From positions 124,001 through 188,000 of the forward strand of contig JACKQL020000079.1 of the NCBI GenBank assembly GCA_018296165.2: a stretch of DNA of 64,000 nt, given 5' to 3'. A program made the translations under genes and the position numbers. Positions 1 through 12,170 of the stretch are shown in pieces (the stretch's first letter is position 1; each line of letters starts with the position of its first letter). This stretch comes from Termitomyces sp. T153 (lineage: Eukaryota; Basidiomycota; Agaricomycetes; Agaricales; Lyophyllaceae). The notes under the pieces are model-generated. The model made no database searches and was not told the origin of the DNA. It saw only the letters and a program-made list of their open reading frames with translations.

Positions 1-364
1 GTTTCCGCTTTCCATCACTTATCGACCTCAAAATTTGCACATCATGGTATTCTATAGTATTCTATACCATCACGATGCTAATCAAAATCATTTGGTATAT
101 GTAAACTTAAAATGGACAAGTCTAAGAGTTCCACTTTCATTATCTGCAGATCTGGATACAAATGCCCTTGAGCTCCCGCTCGCAAAATCAATTATAAACT
201 TACTTTAACTTTAAGTATGTCCGCACCGAATCATATGTACACGTGATTTGTAAGGCGTCGTTGTGGCGGGCCAAAACAAAACCTACGACATATTGACTAC
301 TTAGTAACGAGAATAGCTGGCCATAAAACTTGTACACTCTACATACAGAGTAGCTGGAATTCCA
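1..364. other. Upstream non-coding region
   Basis: AT-rich sequence with no convincing reading frame. It probably holds the promoter of the kinase-like gene that starts at 365. I see no tRNA, repeat or transposon signature. Confidence 0.4.
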
Positions 365-1787
365 ATGTCTTCTGTATCTCTCGGCCGCACTTTTGCTACG
401 ATCGGTACGGCTCTACTCGCTTCGTATGTATTCTGGGATGCCCATTGTCCACGCAATACCAGGCGCCGCATTCGTCAGAAGGTGTGTTAACCTTGCAACA
501 ACCTGTGCAGTCTCATTTTCAAAAGATTACTATGAATAGCTCCCTGCGAATCTCGATAAATGGAGAATACCCGGGAATTGTGTGCAAGATGAAGAAAGAA
601 TATGGCTACAGTTGGGCGAAGTCTTAGACCAATGGGGATTCACACAGTGGCAGCACCGTGCGGGTAGTATTCTTCGAGCACCTAGTACAGCTCCTCAATT
701 GTCTAGTGGTTTTGGATATACACCTCTCGCCAGGACAACACCTATCTGGCTTGGATGGTTTGAATATACAGTCAGTATTCCTTGTTTCGCTTTGTATATG
801 TTACCTTTCTCCAACTTGTTGTCCATAGAATCCTCTCTGCCGTGCCGTTCGCACCCGGGAAGGTCACGATGTTATCATTCGTGTCATTGTCATCGGAAAG
901 GAAGGACATGAACACCTGAAAATTCTCAGAAAGCTCGCAACTGGCCCTTTAAGTTTGTATAGCGAAAATCATACCCTTCCTATGTTCTCAGAACTACAGT
1001 TCGAGGATATCATCTTTGGTGTCTTTCCCAAAGCTGGAGGTTCCGTCTCGGAAGCACATGGCTATTGGCCAAGGAATTCCGTGGGCGACATCGTTGATAT
1101 GTTGCTACAAATGCTAGAGGTGATGTGTTGCTTGTGCATGTCAACCATATCTATTGATGCAGATTACGAAGGCTCTGGTATTTATTCATTCACATAATGT
1201 TGCTCATCGAGTGAGTTCTGCCATGTTACTAGTAGGGCGTCTAGGTACTCATCCTTTCCTTTTCTCGATCAGGACGCATTTATCGACAACTTTGTCGTCC
1301 AATGGCAGCCAGAATCACTGGCAGCAAAGAAGATATCCATCTCCCGACCTCGGATCTACTTGATTGATTTCGAAGTTTCTGTACAGTTCCCAGAAGACTG
1401 TCCAATTGAAAACCGTGTGTGTGTGGGCCCTCCCCTCGGTGGTTCTTTTCCGTCACCTGAAATGTACAAGCGTCAATGTCCACCTGAGGTTGAGTCTGGA
1501 AAGCCTTATGATCCCTTCAAGCTAGATGTTTGGCAGCTAGCAAGCAGTCTACATAAATTCAAGGTACTTGATCCCTGTTCCTTCCTCACTTTGATCTCAC
1601 CACCTTTCAGAGCAAAATCCCAGCTATCGACGAGACTCTAGCAGCAATGACTGATGATGATCCAGTTTGCCGGCTTGATGCACAACAGGCCTTAGATCGA
1701 CTCGGTCAGATTGTCGCTTCGATGCCTCCAGAGTCGTTACTATTCGAGCCTGAAGGCGCCTTCAAGTTCAACTCTGATACCAATTAG
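365..1787 (+). CDS. Fungal protein-kinase-like protein, N-terminal membrane anchor
   Basis: Spliced gene of about six exons. Exon 1 (ATG at 365) encodes a hydrophobic N-terminus (FATIGTALLASYVFW) that looks like a signal anchor. A second exon begins after the AG at 538-539. The kinase-like part follows: VIIRVI at the position of the VAIK strand, a catalytic loop HSHNVAHRDAFIDN joined across an intron at ~1210-1270 (HRD and Asn present), LIDFE in place of DFG, and PPEV in place of APE. Translation ends KFNSDTN with TAG at 1785-1787. The layout matches the diverged kinase-like proteins that are abundant in Agaricomycetes. The usual ATP-anchoring lysine of VAIK is an arginine here and no glycine-rich loop is visible, so catalysis is doubtful. 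Substrate and pathway are unknown. The kinase fold is fairly certain; the N-terminal exon is less so. Confidence 0.7.
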
Positions 1788-2990
1788 GCAACATCTTCGT
1801 CAAGGTTCGGGTGTAATGTTAAGCAGCCTTTGCCAGCCAGTGTCAAGATGCCTGGATCAAGAAATTCTCAGACTTATCAGCTCTACATGATACCTTTGCG
1901 ACCTGCCCAATCTTCTCCTACCTATTCTGCTGGGAGCTTCCCCCGAGATATACTAACAGCTGATGAGACAATGATTTTCCGAGGGCACCAGCTTATCTAC
2001 GAAGTGGCTATGTATATACCTTGTCTTCAATTCTCAAATGTTCCATAGCTCGAATAATATGACTTCCGATATCCTGTCAACCCAACAGGGCCTCTATCAG
2101 AAGAGCTAGGAAATTGTACTTCTCGACATCTCCATAGATCTCCTTGTGATGAAAACATTATAGAAACATGCGCAAGATTAGCGGATTCCGGTTTGCAATG
2201 GCTCAAAAGAAAGAACTGTCGACAAGGAAAGACCAACGTTACTGTACTCTTAGTCCCGGGGTAAGCGCTAAGCGCTAAGTACTTGTTGAGAGCTCCCATA
2301 TTAGTTTTATCAATGCATCAGAATTGATGTGTTCTTCCTTGAAATGGCGCTCACTGCTTTGATCACGAAACTTCGACGTCGAAGACTTTCCAATCCGCAG
2401 ACGTACGATTGCAAGGTTAGCAAGTCACTATTGTTGTTCAGACATCCTCGCCCATACGCACTTCTCATCCGTCAAATGTACATACAATAGGCCGGTCCGT
2501 ATGGAGCGCACATATCTTGATAGTCCTGCAACAACAGCGCGCAACTTGGTCTAGCACTCGTCGACTTCTTTCCGAGAAATTGGAACTTTCATTTTCCCGA
2601 TCAGAAGAGTTCAGTCATTCATTCAAAAGCCATGATAACTTCCGTTTCCGTCGTTCGGTGCCAGTCTTGCCGTCAAGCCTTCAAAACCTGGATATTGCGA
2701 GGCACTTGAGTATTTTTTGACTCCACTACATACTTCCTTGTCCTGCCTCAACCTTGTGCGCGCGATGTAGGCTCGGCAAGACTTGGTCGTCAAGGACGCA
2801 CCTGGAATGCCAGGATTGACGTTGACAATTCAAATTTCCAAGTTCGGCCCGAGGTCTGGCCAGGTCTATTTTAGTATCAATTCCCACCGTACCTGCCATC
2901 ATTTTACAGCGACCTTTTTCTGTTTTTTCTTAGATTTTTTCTTTTGATTTGGACTTTTGTCTCTTTCCTCTCTCACAGGGCTGCCCCAAC
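1788..2990. other. Intergenic region
   Basis: Several short open frames occur here (for example 1830-2048 plus and 2027-2299 minus), but none resembles a known family or shows convincing splice continuity. The last few hundred bases, including the pyrimidine-rich stretch around 2920-2990, are probably promoter and leader of the glyoxal oxidase gene. Confidence 0.4.
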
Positions 2991-5473
2991 ATGTTGCTAC
3001 CGCCTTCCCTTCTGGCTCTCTGGCTAGCTTATTCATCTTTACCAGCAATCGCAGCGACCGCTGGCACGTTCGCAGATGGAGGATCAACACTCGTTAGTGC
3101 AATGATGGTTGGTTTGCGTTTCATATTTTCCCAATCCATTGGCAATGCTAACTTTCAGAATAGATGTTCCTGGGGAACACAGAGAAAGTATACATTCTTG
3201 ACAAGGCAGAAGGCAATGCTGCTCAAGTGAATGGCCATCCCGCATGGGGTGCGGTCTGGTTCGTCGTTATACGCTTCCTTCTTGTACGAACACTTAATTT
3301 GTCTGTAGGGATATTGCCACTAGACAATCCAATGTCATGGACGTAGCGAGTAACGTGTTTTGTGCGTCTGGCATGCATCTACCGAATGGGTCATATGTGG
3401 CATTTGGCGGTAACAGCGCCGTTAGTCGAGGTGGAGGAGCAGCATCAGGTGGAAACTGGGATGCCGAATATCAGGATTTTGATGGGTCTACAGCTATCCG
3501 TGTCTTGAACCCGTGCACCTCATCGGATAACTTTGCTTTAACACAATGTCAATGGTTCGACAACGCGGCCGTCTTATCCATGCAGAAAAAACGTTGGTAT
3601 TCTAGTGCTGAGGCTCTTGCTGACGGGAGTATTGTCCTCATTGGTGGATTCGTGGGTGGTGGATATATTAACAGAAATACTCCTGATACAACACCTGTTC
3701 CCGAGGCGGCCGAAAATTCGTTCGAGTTCTATCCCGCTAATGGACGCGTAGTAACAGCTATGAACTTCTTGTTCGTCACAGGAGGCCTAAATGCCTATGC
3801 CCATGCTTTTTTGCTAAACTCTGGCAAGATGCTAGTTCAAGCTAACGTGTCAACCAGTTTGTCCTGTTTAATATGTATGATTGATTTTTCAAATTGACTT
3901 ATTTTCAGTGATATGGGACTACAATAACAACGTTGAAACCTATCTTCCCAACATGCCCGGCAACGTCGTCCGAGTCTACCCTGCATCTGGTGCAGTCGCC
4001 ATGCTACCACTCACTCCTTCAAATAACTGGAACCCTACGATCCTCTTCTGCGGTGGTAATGATATGCCAGAGCCTGCTTGGGGCAATTACTCTTTCCCAG
4101 CGATTAACACCTGGGATTATCCGGCATCAACAGATTGCCAACGATTAACGCCCGAACCTTTGGACGGCTCGGCTGCTGCATACGAAGCCGATGATGATAT
4201 GTTGGAAGGGAGAAGCATGGGTCAATTCATCATCCTCCCCGATGGCAAATTACTTGTTGTTAATGGTGCACTGAACGGCACGGCAGGATACGCACATGCG
4301 ACTGGTCAGACTTTTGTAGAGTCCCAGATGCCCTTCGGCATGTCTTTGGCTTCTGGTCCTGTTGGCGCTCCTGCAATCTATGATCCCAACGCACCGAAGG
4401 GACACCGGTGGTCAAGGCCTAACTTCGATACATCACCCATTGCGCGGATGTATCACTCCTCCGCGATACTCCTCCCTGACGGATCTGTTCTTATCGCCGG
4501 CTCCAACCCTAATGTCGATGTCAACACAACCACCGTGTTCAACACCGAATACCGTGCTGAAATTTTCTACCCCCACTATTTCAGCGCCACCACACGACCC
4601 ACCCCCTCTGGCGTCCCGACCACCATCTCCTATGGCGGCCCTTCCTTCGACATCACCGTGCCCGCCGGCTCCTACTCTGGCTCTTCTAACACTGCAGCTG
4701 CTAACACTACCGTAGTTCTCATTCGTGGCGGCTTCACCACGCACGCGATGAACATGGGCCAACGCTATGTCCAGCTTAATAATACCTACACCGTCCAGAC
4801 CAACGGAACGATTGTCCTACACGTCGCACAGGCACCCAACCCTAACATCCTCCAACCTGGCCCCGCGCTTCTATTTGTCGTCGTCAATGGCATCCCGTCT
4901 AACGGCACTATGGTCATTGTCGGTAGTGGTAACTTCGGTGTACAACCTACATCTCCACCCGCCGTCCTCCCTGCTAACATTCTCGTCGACTCGGCGAAAG
5001 GCACCGCCAGCGGCGATTCTACTAACATCACATCGGGTTCCGAGAACAGTAACGATAGTGGCTCTAACTCCCACCTCGGCGCAATTATCGGCGGCGCTGT
5101 CGGTGCAGTCACCGTCATCGGTGTCCTTGCTGGTGCCGTCGTGTTCTTCATTCGCCACCGGCGAAATGGTGTCAGAGCAGTTGACTCGACGTCCTACGCG
5201 ATGACAGCTGGCGGGCAGACAGGTACAGGGTACCGAGGTGCACCGCTCCCAGGTGGAATCTACGGACACGGCGGGAATAACGGTTCTGTTGCCAGTAGCT
5301 TTGTGCCTCTGCATCGGCAGGTAGACAGCGATCCGTGGAACGGCAGCACGACTCACTTGGCCCAGGGTCCGTATCGTGATGAGCCGTTCGACCCTAAAGG
5401 CAGAATGGCGAGCGTGGAGTCATTTGACCCGTATGCCTCGGTGAAGGTCGTGCCGCAACCGGGATACAGATGA
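2991..5473 (+). CDS. Glyoxal oxidase-like copper radical oxidase with C-terminal membrane anchor
   Basis: Four exons (2991-3107, 3164-3258, 3309-3856, 3909-5473) join in frame to 774 residues. The product should oxidise aldehydes such as glyoxal or methylglyoxal and reduce O2 to H2O2 outside the cell, as copper radical oxidases (AA5_1) do for lignin peroxidases. The N-terminus is a signal peptide (MLLPPSLLALWLAYSS). The residues expected of the family are all present: the Cys of VFCASGMHLPNG and the Tyr of RWYSSAEAL (the cross-linked Cys-Tyr pair), the Tyr-His of MYHSSAILLPDG, and the second His of GFTTHAMNMGQR. After the galactose-oxidase-like domain comes a Ser/Asn/Gly-rich stalk, then one membrane span (IIGGAVGAVTVIGVLAGAVV) and a basic stop-transfer RHRR, with a ~90-residue cytoplasmic tail. 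No WSC domains are seen. A decayed copy of the stalk/membrane coding sequence lies at ~11.96-12.14 kb. Confidence 0.92.
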
Positions 5474-6359
5474 TGAATGAGCATGACACTAACCCATTAA
5501 TCATGCAGAGGGAATTTGGATGCATATATTCTATCTATTGCTTGTTTGAAATAATTCGCTTGCTTTGCAGCAGCTACTTTACTTTCTTTTTGCTTGCTCG
5601 TCGGACATTGTACTATGGTTGGACATAATCTATCATTCACGGTTTTTTTGTATACCAATGTCTCCTCATTGTTTCGCTCACATCTCATTACATCTTACTT
5701 TTACAATGCTACAGAGCTCAGTCGTTAGGTAAACAAGGGAGAATATCGTGTGCATAATGACTTTTGCTACACGATGACTACGAAGAAGTTTAGAAAGTAT
5801 GCTTGATTTTGAAAAAAGTGTGGTTACCGCGCGATGATCTGATCTGTTCGTCTCCTTGTTTGTCTGGGGAAGTTCTGACATGGGACTCTCTTGTTTTACC
5901 TCACCATCTTAATATGGTGTAGACTTCCCATTTTTGTCGTCTCCCTTTCGTCGACCTCGAACTTCGGAACAGCTGGAACAGCTCAATTTGACTCATATTG
6001 GCCCGCCACTAGCATAGTGAGAGATAGATCTTACGTCATAATGAGGGAGTCTTTCGAGAAGTTGCTTTCACTTGTACAAAAAATTCCACAAATTCTTGAA
6101 GATTATACTCGAGCGTGCTCGGCATCGCGGAAGTCAAAAGTTTATAAAAACTGGTGTAAGCTCGAACGGTGACCTCAGAGAAAATAATAGTGGTGATCTG
6201 CCAACTACTGCGCATCTGCACTGCAATACATAGATGAGATATACAAATACAAAACGATACATCTGGGTAATGGTGCCTTCAATTGGCCCATTAATTGACA
6301 TCCATACACTAATTCGTTGGCTGGTCTAATGTTTCATCAGAGAGAGAACTCAATTCTCA
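5474..6359. other. Intergenic region between convergent genes
   Basis: Contains the 3' ends of the glyoxal oxidase gene (plus) and PMS1 (minus). The open frames here are short and unrelated to known families. Nothing else seen. Confidence 0.4.
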
Positions 6360-9300
6360 CTAGCTGACGAACTTCGACCAATCAATCTGTCTCTCTAGTT
6401 TGTGCGAGGAGACTGCTGCCACTGGATTCTGAAGGTCAAGAAGATGACGCATGGTGGGTCTCCCATGAGGACAGTTCCATGGTTGATCCATCGTTCCCAT
6501 ATGGTTAACGACCTGAATACCATATACAATCAAAGGATGTTGACGTAGATATTCATCAACATACCGCAGACATTTGATGCTTGTTTAACGGCATCCCAAC
6601 CATCACGCTCTTACGGCAAGCTCTCATGGCGAACATGGCCCGTGCTTTCGAGCAACGGACCATCTGTCCTGTCGGACGATCTCGCATTAGATGGATAAGC
6701 TCCTCCAAATCTAAATTAGTCAAAGATATGTAAGCACTGGAACTCCCACAGGCACCTCGAGAGAAGCCAAAGGATACCTACCTTTCATATCAAATGTCGT
6801 ACTCTTACTGACAGGCTGAGCAATCAACCGAAGTCTAGCACCCTGTCGTACTTCATCATCCTCGCCGACTTCTTCGACTTCAAACCCGTTTCGACGAAGT
6901 ACGTCCATATTTTCCAGAGCAACAAGCTCATCCGATGCCGTCAGCTCCATTCTCTGGGGTCTTTCACAGGAGATCAGCATCAGGATACTGAGACAACACC
7001 ATAAAGATTTACTTGAACAACTTTTGCGAATTGATGACCGTCGTCTGCTGAAGAGTCTCAAAGTTATACTTCTCATCCGCCGCATGCTGATCTACAATGA
7101 AGAGATCATCCATTACAGTCCCCACAAATTTATTGTCCTGACTGGCGGCCTTCCGCCTCCGGGTAACGATGAATCCCAAATTGAACTGCCCGATAATGTC
7201 CATCATCGCGAAATCCTTCTTGTCGATAATGCGTGCCAGAGCCTTAGCGGCGCTCTCGTCATTCTCCGTGTTCAAGACGCCCGCGGCTGACGGTACATGA
7301 GGTAAGAAAGCTGGATCCACCTCCGGACTCATTGTAGATTCGCCTTCAAGGTTGCGCCAGGAACCGGATATTTTGGCGACATCAAAGCGAAGAGTAATGT
7401 CCCTACTATCGGTGTTGGTGGTACGAAGGACCTCGGGACGAGAGACGACTTCTTCGTGACGGAGAACGGAAGATGACTCATCGACCATGGAATTGATATG
7501 GGTGTCATCGAAGCCATCGTCAGACGCTGTAAGGTCGATGGTACGAGGCATGGACTGTCTAACCTCGATATCGAGGACTGGCTCGAGCACAGGTGATGAT
7601 AGTGACCTAGCAGGCGGAAGATCAGCCGACACTTCCAGTTGATCCTCTGCACCAGTCTGCTGATCGCTCTTACTATCCTGTACATGTTCCATCTCCTCTG
7701 TCTCGCCTCTCTCCTCCGCTTCTACCTCCACATGTTCTCTCTCCTCTTCATCTTGATCGTCCTCATCCTCATGCCTGACAACCGGAATCTGACTGCCGGT
7801 CCTCGCAAAACCGGAAAGCCTGTTCCGAAGATCATTCCGAGGCTGACGCACTTTGTCCTTCGTAGTCACCGGTGTCACCTTCTTCTCATTGCCTTCACTC
7901 CCTCGCGTACCACAAAGGGATGAAACCAGCCTTCCAGGCTCCCGCCGAACAGGAATATCTTTGTCGTTTGCGGGTTTGATGATAGGCTCAGGACGGTTCC
8001 AAATTGCCGCCGACGTGTTGAGCACGATGGAGGTATCGCCAGGAGCATCAGACGAGGGCTCTAGGTCACCATCTGTGTCCATCCCATCATTCACGTCGTC
8101 CTCGGCATCATCAGTCATCTGACGTAAACTCGCCGCCTGGACTACCACGGGCGATGGACGTGGGCTCGATGATTTCGCGCTGGAAGGAGTCGTCTGCGGC
8201 GCAGATGGAGGAGAAACGGTGTTCGGTTGCTTGGCCGCCGATGAACGACCGTCCGACGACGGTTGGTGTTTATTACTCTTCGCCGGAGACGGACTAATGG
8301 GCGGGGGTGACATTGACTTCTGTCTTCTTTTGTCGCTGGTACCCCCAGTCAGTGGAGATGAAGATCGTTGTGCCAGCCGTCTCTTGCTAGGTCCTGGCCC
8401 CTCTTCATCTTGCGCAGCTTCCTCTTGATCCGAGCGCGTCCTCTTCTGCGTAGATCGTCCGACAGGTAAAGTGGCCTGCATCATCGGGCGTTGGCTTTGT
8501 GGGGTGCCAACATCATATGTAGAACGCGATGAAGCAAAGGTCTCCTCGAGGCATGTCTAGACGAGAAGATAGCGATGAGCAATGAGTTGGGACCATTTTA
8601 GGAGTGGAAACCAACCTTGAGTTTTGATATTATGTTGTTCTCGCTGGAGAGAAAGATAGTCCGCTTGTCAGGACTGACGTTGATATCACATGAGTCTAAG
8701 GATGGAATAATCAGTCGACTTAAGCTGAAGGATTTAGATTAACCGATACCAGTAGGTATGATAAAGTCAGCAAGGATAAAGGGAGCTTGGTTAGCATTGA
8801 ACGATCGATATACTTCGTTGAAAGCTTTTTGGATCTGCTTGTGAGATCAGACATAGGCCAATCTCTGAACGAGTGTCGTCACCTTGTTCATATTACATGG
8901 GCGACCGTTGACATAGAAAAACTGGCGGTCGGTACCAGTTCTTCCTCCTCCAACCGTGAACTTGGATATAAGTCCTTTAACAGATACCGTGATAGGGTCT
9001 AAGTCACCGTCATAGCTGCAATTTTTGTTTGAGAAAAAGTGACGGAAAGATCTTTTAGGAGCTAACCCTGAAGTCCTTTTCAATGAAATCTTATCTCTCC
9101 CAACCTCAAACGTCAGGTCGAGATCAATAATGTTTTCGAGCGCCTTAGGTCCCCATAGCTCGGTAACGACAGCGCGGGAGGATGAGGCCCCAGTAGTCCG
9201 AAGCTGTACGGATTTCTGGCTTGCATGCAATGAGGTCAAGTTTTTCCGGGATTTGAGAAAGACTTACCCTTTATCCGCAGCGTTGTTGACAGTAAATCGG

Positions 9301-10035
9301 ACCTCTGAGCCAATCAGTGCATACGCGTTCAACAACCCAAGCGCTTTCCCAAACTCGCGTTTCACGTTCCTCTCAAACTCTTTTCGGCGCACTGGAAGAG
9401 GCTTGAAGAGGTTTGTCACTGAAACAGTCGTCCCTCGCTGTGTGGTAATTCAATGAGTGACCGAAGAACAAAAGCAATCCTGGGACAGACCTGCCGCGCA
9501 ATTTTGGATCTTTTTGCAACTTTTCCACTCGCGTCCATCTCCAAACAGACACCCATGGGTGGTTCAGTGGTCGTATTCACTACAAAGGCTTCTGACAAGG
9601 CACATAACGAAGACAAAGCCTCGCCACGGAAACCAAATGTCCGCACTGTGGTCAGATCCGAGAATGTCGACAGTTTGGACGTGTAATGCTTGAGTGCTAC
9701 ACAAAAGGTAAGACGCTTTTGGATATACAAGGCACATTATTCGACCATTAACGCACCAACACTGTCATGGTATTGTTCTGGAATTCCAAATCCGTTGTCA
9801 ATGACCTCGATGCTCTTCAGCCCGTGTTGCTTAAATCTGACCTCTTGATGCGTGTCAAAACACCTTCCAGAAGAAAATGTGCCTGCTGACCGATATTTGT
9901 GGCCCTAGCGTCAAGACTGTTCTCTACTAGTTCTTTGACCGCCGTTTGGAGGTCAATGACCACCTGGCCGGATGTAATTCGATGCACAGAAGTCTTGTCA
10001 ATAGCTTTGATTGCACCTTTTTCTGCCATAGTCAT
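6360..10035 (-). CDS. PMS1: DNA mismatch repair protein PMS1 (MutL homologue, PMS2-type)
   Basis: Multi-exon minus-strand gene for the endonuclease subunit of the MutL-alpha heterodimer (with MLH1) in nuclear mismatch repair. The N-terminal GHKL ATPase is recognisable: [18 protein letters not shown], then DNGFGIP and [10 protein letters not shown] across introns. It is followed by the transducer domain ([27 protein letters not shown]) and a long low-complexity acidic/Ser linker encoded around 7.3-8.5 kb. The C-terminal domain carries the metal-binding endonuclease motif [12 protein letters not shown] (DQHA-x2-E-x4-E), an ACR motif (MRACRKS) and CPHGRP. It ends SKFVS with TAG at 6360-6362. Two in-frame starts are close together (ATG at 10035 and 10029); an upstream extension to 10125 is open but does not look like a PMS1 N-terminus. 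All catalytic motifs are intact. Confidence 0.93.
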
Positions 10036-10661
10036 GTAGTAGCCACCATTGTGATTCAGGATACAACAAGAACGGTCGTAGTTCACGCCAACGACATTCT
10101 TACGAAACAGATGCTTAGTCATCATAATTATACCCTTTCAACTGTCCATCGTCCCCATCGTTATTTTGACGGGAGCCATTGTTCTTGATGCCGCGGCGGA
10201 GCCCTATCATGCACAGCTATCCTCCTGTTGAACAATAGGTGGACTACAGGATCTACAATTCTATGTGTGGGCGCAACTTTAAACAAGATACTGGCCACGG
10301 GATCGACTCGTCCGCGTACGGCCTTTTGTATATTTTCTCCGTTTGGCCTCTCCTCTGAGCCGACACGCGGTCGCTAATAGTGCGCCACATTCGCCGGGTC
10401 ATATGCCTTGTTCTCCATCTAGACTAACTCGGCGATATACCGGCAAACAAAAGGTACACCACGACAACAACAACGTTCTCGCTTTGACCTGCTATAACAG
10501 TCTTGTTCTATATATGGCCATCGACCCTCAATTGGTCTCCTCAAAGGGACAATCCTAATTCGAGCATCTGTGCCTACGATATATAGCCTGTTCTGCACCT
10601 GCATCAGGCCCCATCATACTTCGTCCACGCGCTCTGTATATTAGCCCTTCATCCGCTCATA
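10036..10661. other. Divergent intergenic region
   Basis: Lies between PMS1 (minus) and the small unknown gene starting at 10662 (plus), so it should hold both promoters. Short open frames here show no family resemblance. Confidence 0.4.
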
Positions 10662-11347
10662 ATGTCTACTTCTATGTTGATGAACCCCGATGATCCTACT
10701 GTCTTTGCCTACATCAGTGATGAAGAACTTGCACGGCCGTTTCAGCCTTCCATGACCGAAGAAGAATTCACTGCATTCCTTCTGTACGTTCCCCTCTGTT
10801 GTACTCATACTAAACTAATTTACTCTTGATTATAGAAGTGTATCACCACATAACACTGAATTCAACTTACCTAACGATTCAAGTTTTCCCTTCGACATCA
10901 AGTAATCATATTCTTCCTTGACCTTAACTTTCAATTGCTGACATCATCATGTTAGCACTACAATTGATGAGATTATCGCATTTCCGGATCAAAATCCCTC
11001 TTCAGATATAACGTTCGTCCATTCCATCCAAACATCACAGCGAGTTACTTACGAATCTCTTTAGTATCACCGACCAACCGTCACTAAATCCAGATCATGT
11101 GTCGTCCGGGAACATGACTCCCCAAGACTTCATCGTCGACTGCGGCATGGATCCTGCAGACTTCAAAAGTCTCCAGAATCCTGCACCGTCCGGAGACTCG
11201 GATACCTGGAACTTTGTTCTGCACGAAATGTTGGACAAAATGACGGAATGGGCGAAGACGACTAATCTGTCGCTCAGAGAGTTGGGTGTCAGCGTTGAGG
11301 AACTGCAAAATTTTGGGCTGCTCGACGACGTGCAATCCTCGATCTAG
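10662..11347 (+). CDS. Hypothetical small acidic protein
   Basis: I do not recognise this gene. Four exons (10662-10783, 10836-10901, 10956-11012, 11065-11347) with clean GT-AG borders join in frame to 175 residues. The start context is MSTSMLMNPDDPTVFAY. The protein is acidic and rich in Asp, Asn, Pro and Ser in its first two thirds. The C-terminal ~60 residues (VLHEMLDKMTEWAKTT, LSLRELGVSVEEL) look helical. No signal peptide or membrane span is evident, so it is probably cytosolic or nuclear. The coherent splicing of very short exons argues for a real gene rather than a chance frame. It is divergent from PMS1. Confidence 0.6.
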
Positions 11348-11961
11348 TGTGGATCAATATGTTTCGTTGTACATATCCCGCTGGCGTGGATTTGTAATAG
11401 TAGAATCTCGTTTTTTCGACTTGACGCTTCTTCAAAATATTGTCACCCATAGTTTGTATTACATACCAGTATTATACCCAATGTGTAGCATAGTGCTCGT
11501 CAAAGACAGATCGATCAGCCCTGACGGCAGCTCTTGAGTATTTCAGTTTCGATTATCGCAATAGACTACATACACAATATAGGATAAACTTGAATAGTGT
11601 TGGGCTTCGACAAGAGCTATATAGATATCTCGCAAATCTCACGACTCACGAGTAGAGATTTCAAGAAAAAAATAGTATGACGTCAGCAACGCCTCTATTT
11701 CCTTGTCTGTCATCCAGGTTGTTGTTGACTCTCCACGATTTACTACGGGAATCACGGGCATTGTCACACACGTTCCGTAGGAAACAGAGAGTGTGTAATG
11801 GCAAAAATGGGAACTCTTCAGCCCAATGGGAGTGGTGGCCTGATACTAGGCGACATCTTACTACTAGTTTGTTTGAATAGATCTAGGTCTTGGAGTCTGA
11901 CATGTGAAATATCCACTCCGCAACGTATAAATTACTAGTCCTAGTCGGGGCAAAGCGTGAT
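11348..11961. other. Intergenic region
   Basis: No supported gene. A 67-codon open frame at 11677-11880 shows no family resemblance. The right end runs into the glyoxal oxidase relic. Confidence 0.35.
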
Positions 11962-12135
11962 GGCGATTCCACTTACCGTAACATCACATGAGACAATGGT
12001 GAGGATAGTGGCTCTAACTCCCACCTCGACGCAATCATCGGCCGCTCTGCCGTTGCAGTCGCCGTCATCGGTCTCCTTACCGGTGCCGTCGTGTTCTTCC
12101 GCCGGCGGCAAATGGTGTCCGAGCAGTCTACTTCA
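11962..12135 (+). pseudogene. Relic of a glyoxal oxidase stalk/membrane-anchor coding segment
   Basis: About 175 bp align by eye to 5013-5190 of the glyoxal oxidase gene. Shared runs include GGCGATTC, AACATCACAT, GATAGTGGCTCTAACTCCCA and GGTGCCGTCGTGTTCTTC. The translated piece still reads as a membrane segment (VIGLLTGAVVFF) followed by basic residues. None of the oxidase domain is present and the frame ends at a stop soon after the basic residues. It sits directly 3' of the 7TM gene on the other strand. I take it as the remnant of a deleted paralogue or a small duplicated fragment. Confidence 0.75.
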
Positions 12136-12170
12136 TGATAGAACCGGTGAAGTGTCCGCATCATGCCTTT

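Noticed and set aside
4433..5356. Long frames on the other strand and in other frames of the glyoxal oxidase gene (for example 4433-4762 and 4871-5356 minus)
   Set aside because: They are shadows of a well-supported GC-rich exon and encode compositionally odd proteins.
7024..8428. Plus-strand frames across PMS1
   Set aside because: Antisense to the intact, motif-confirmed MutL gene; no signal of their own.
10036..10125. N-terminal extension of PMS1 to 10125
   Set aside because: The extra residues do not resemble MutL N-termini, whereas ATG 10035/10029 lies right before the conserved start of the ATPase domain.
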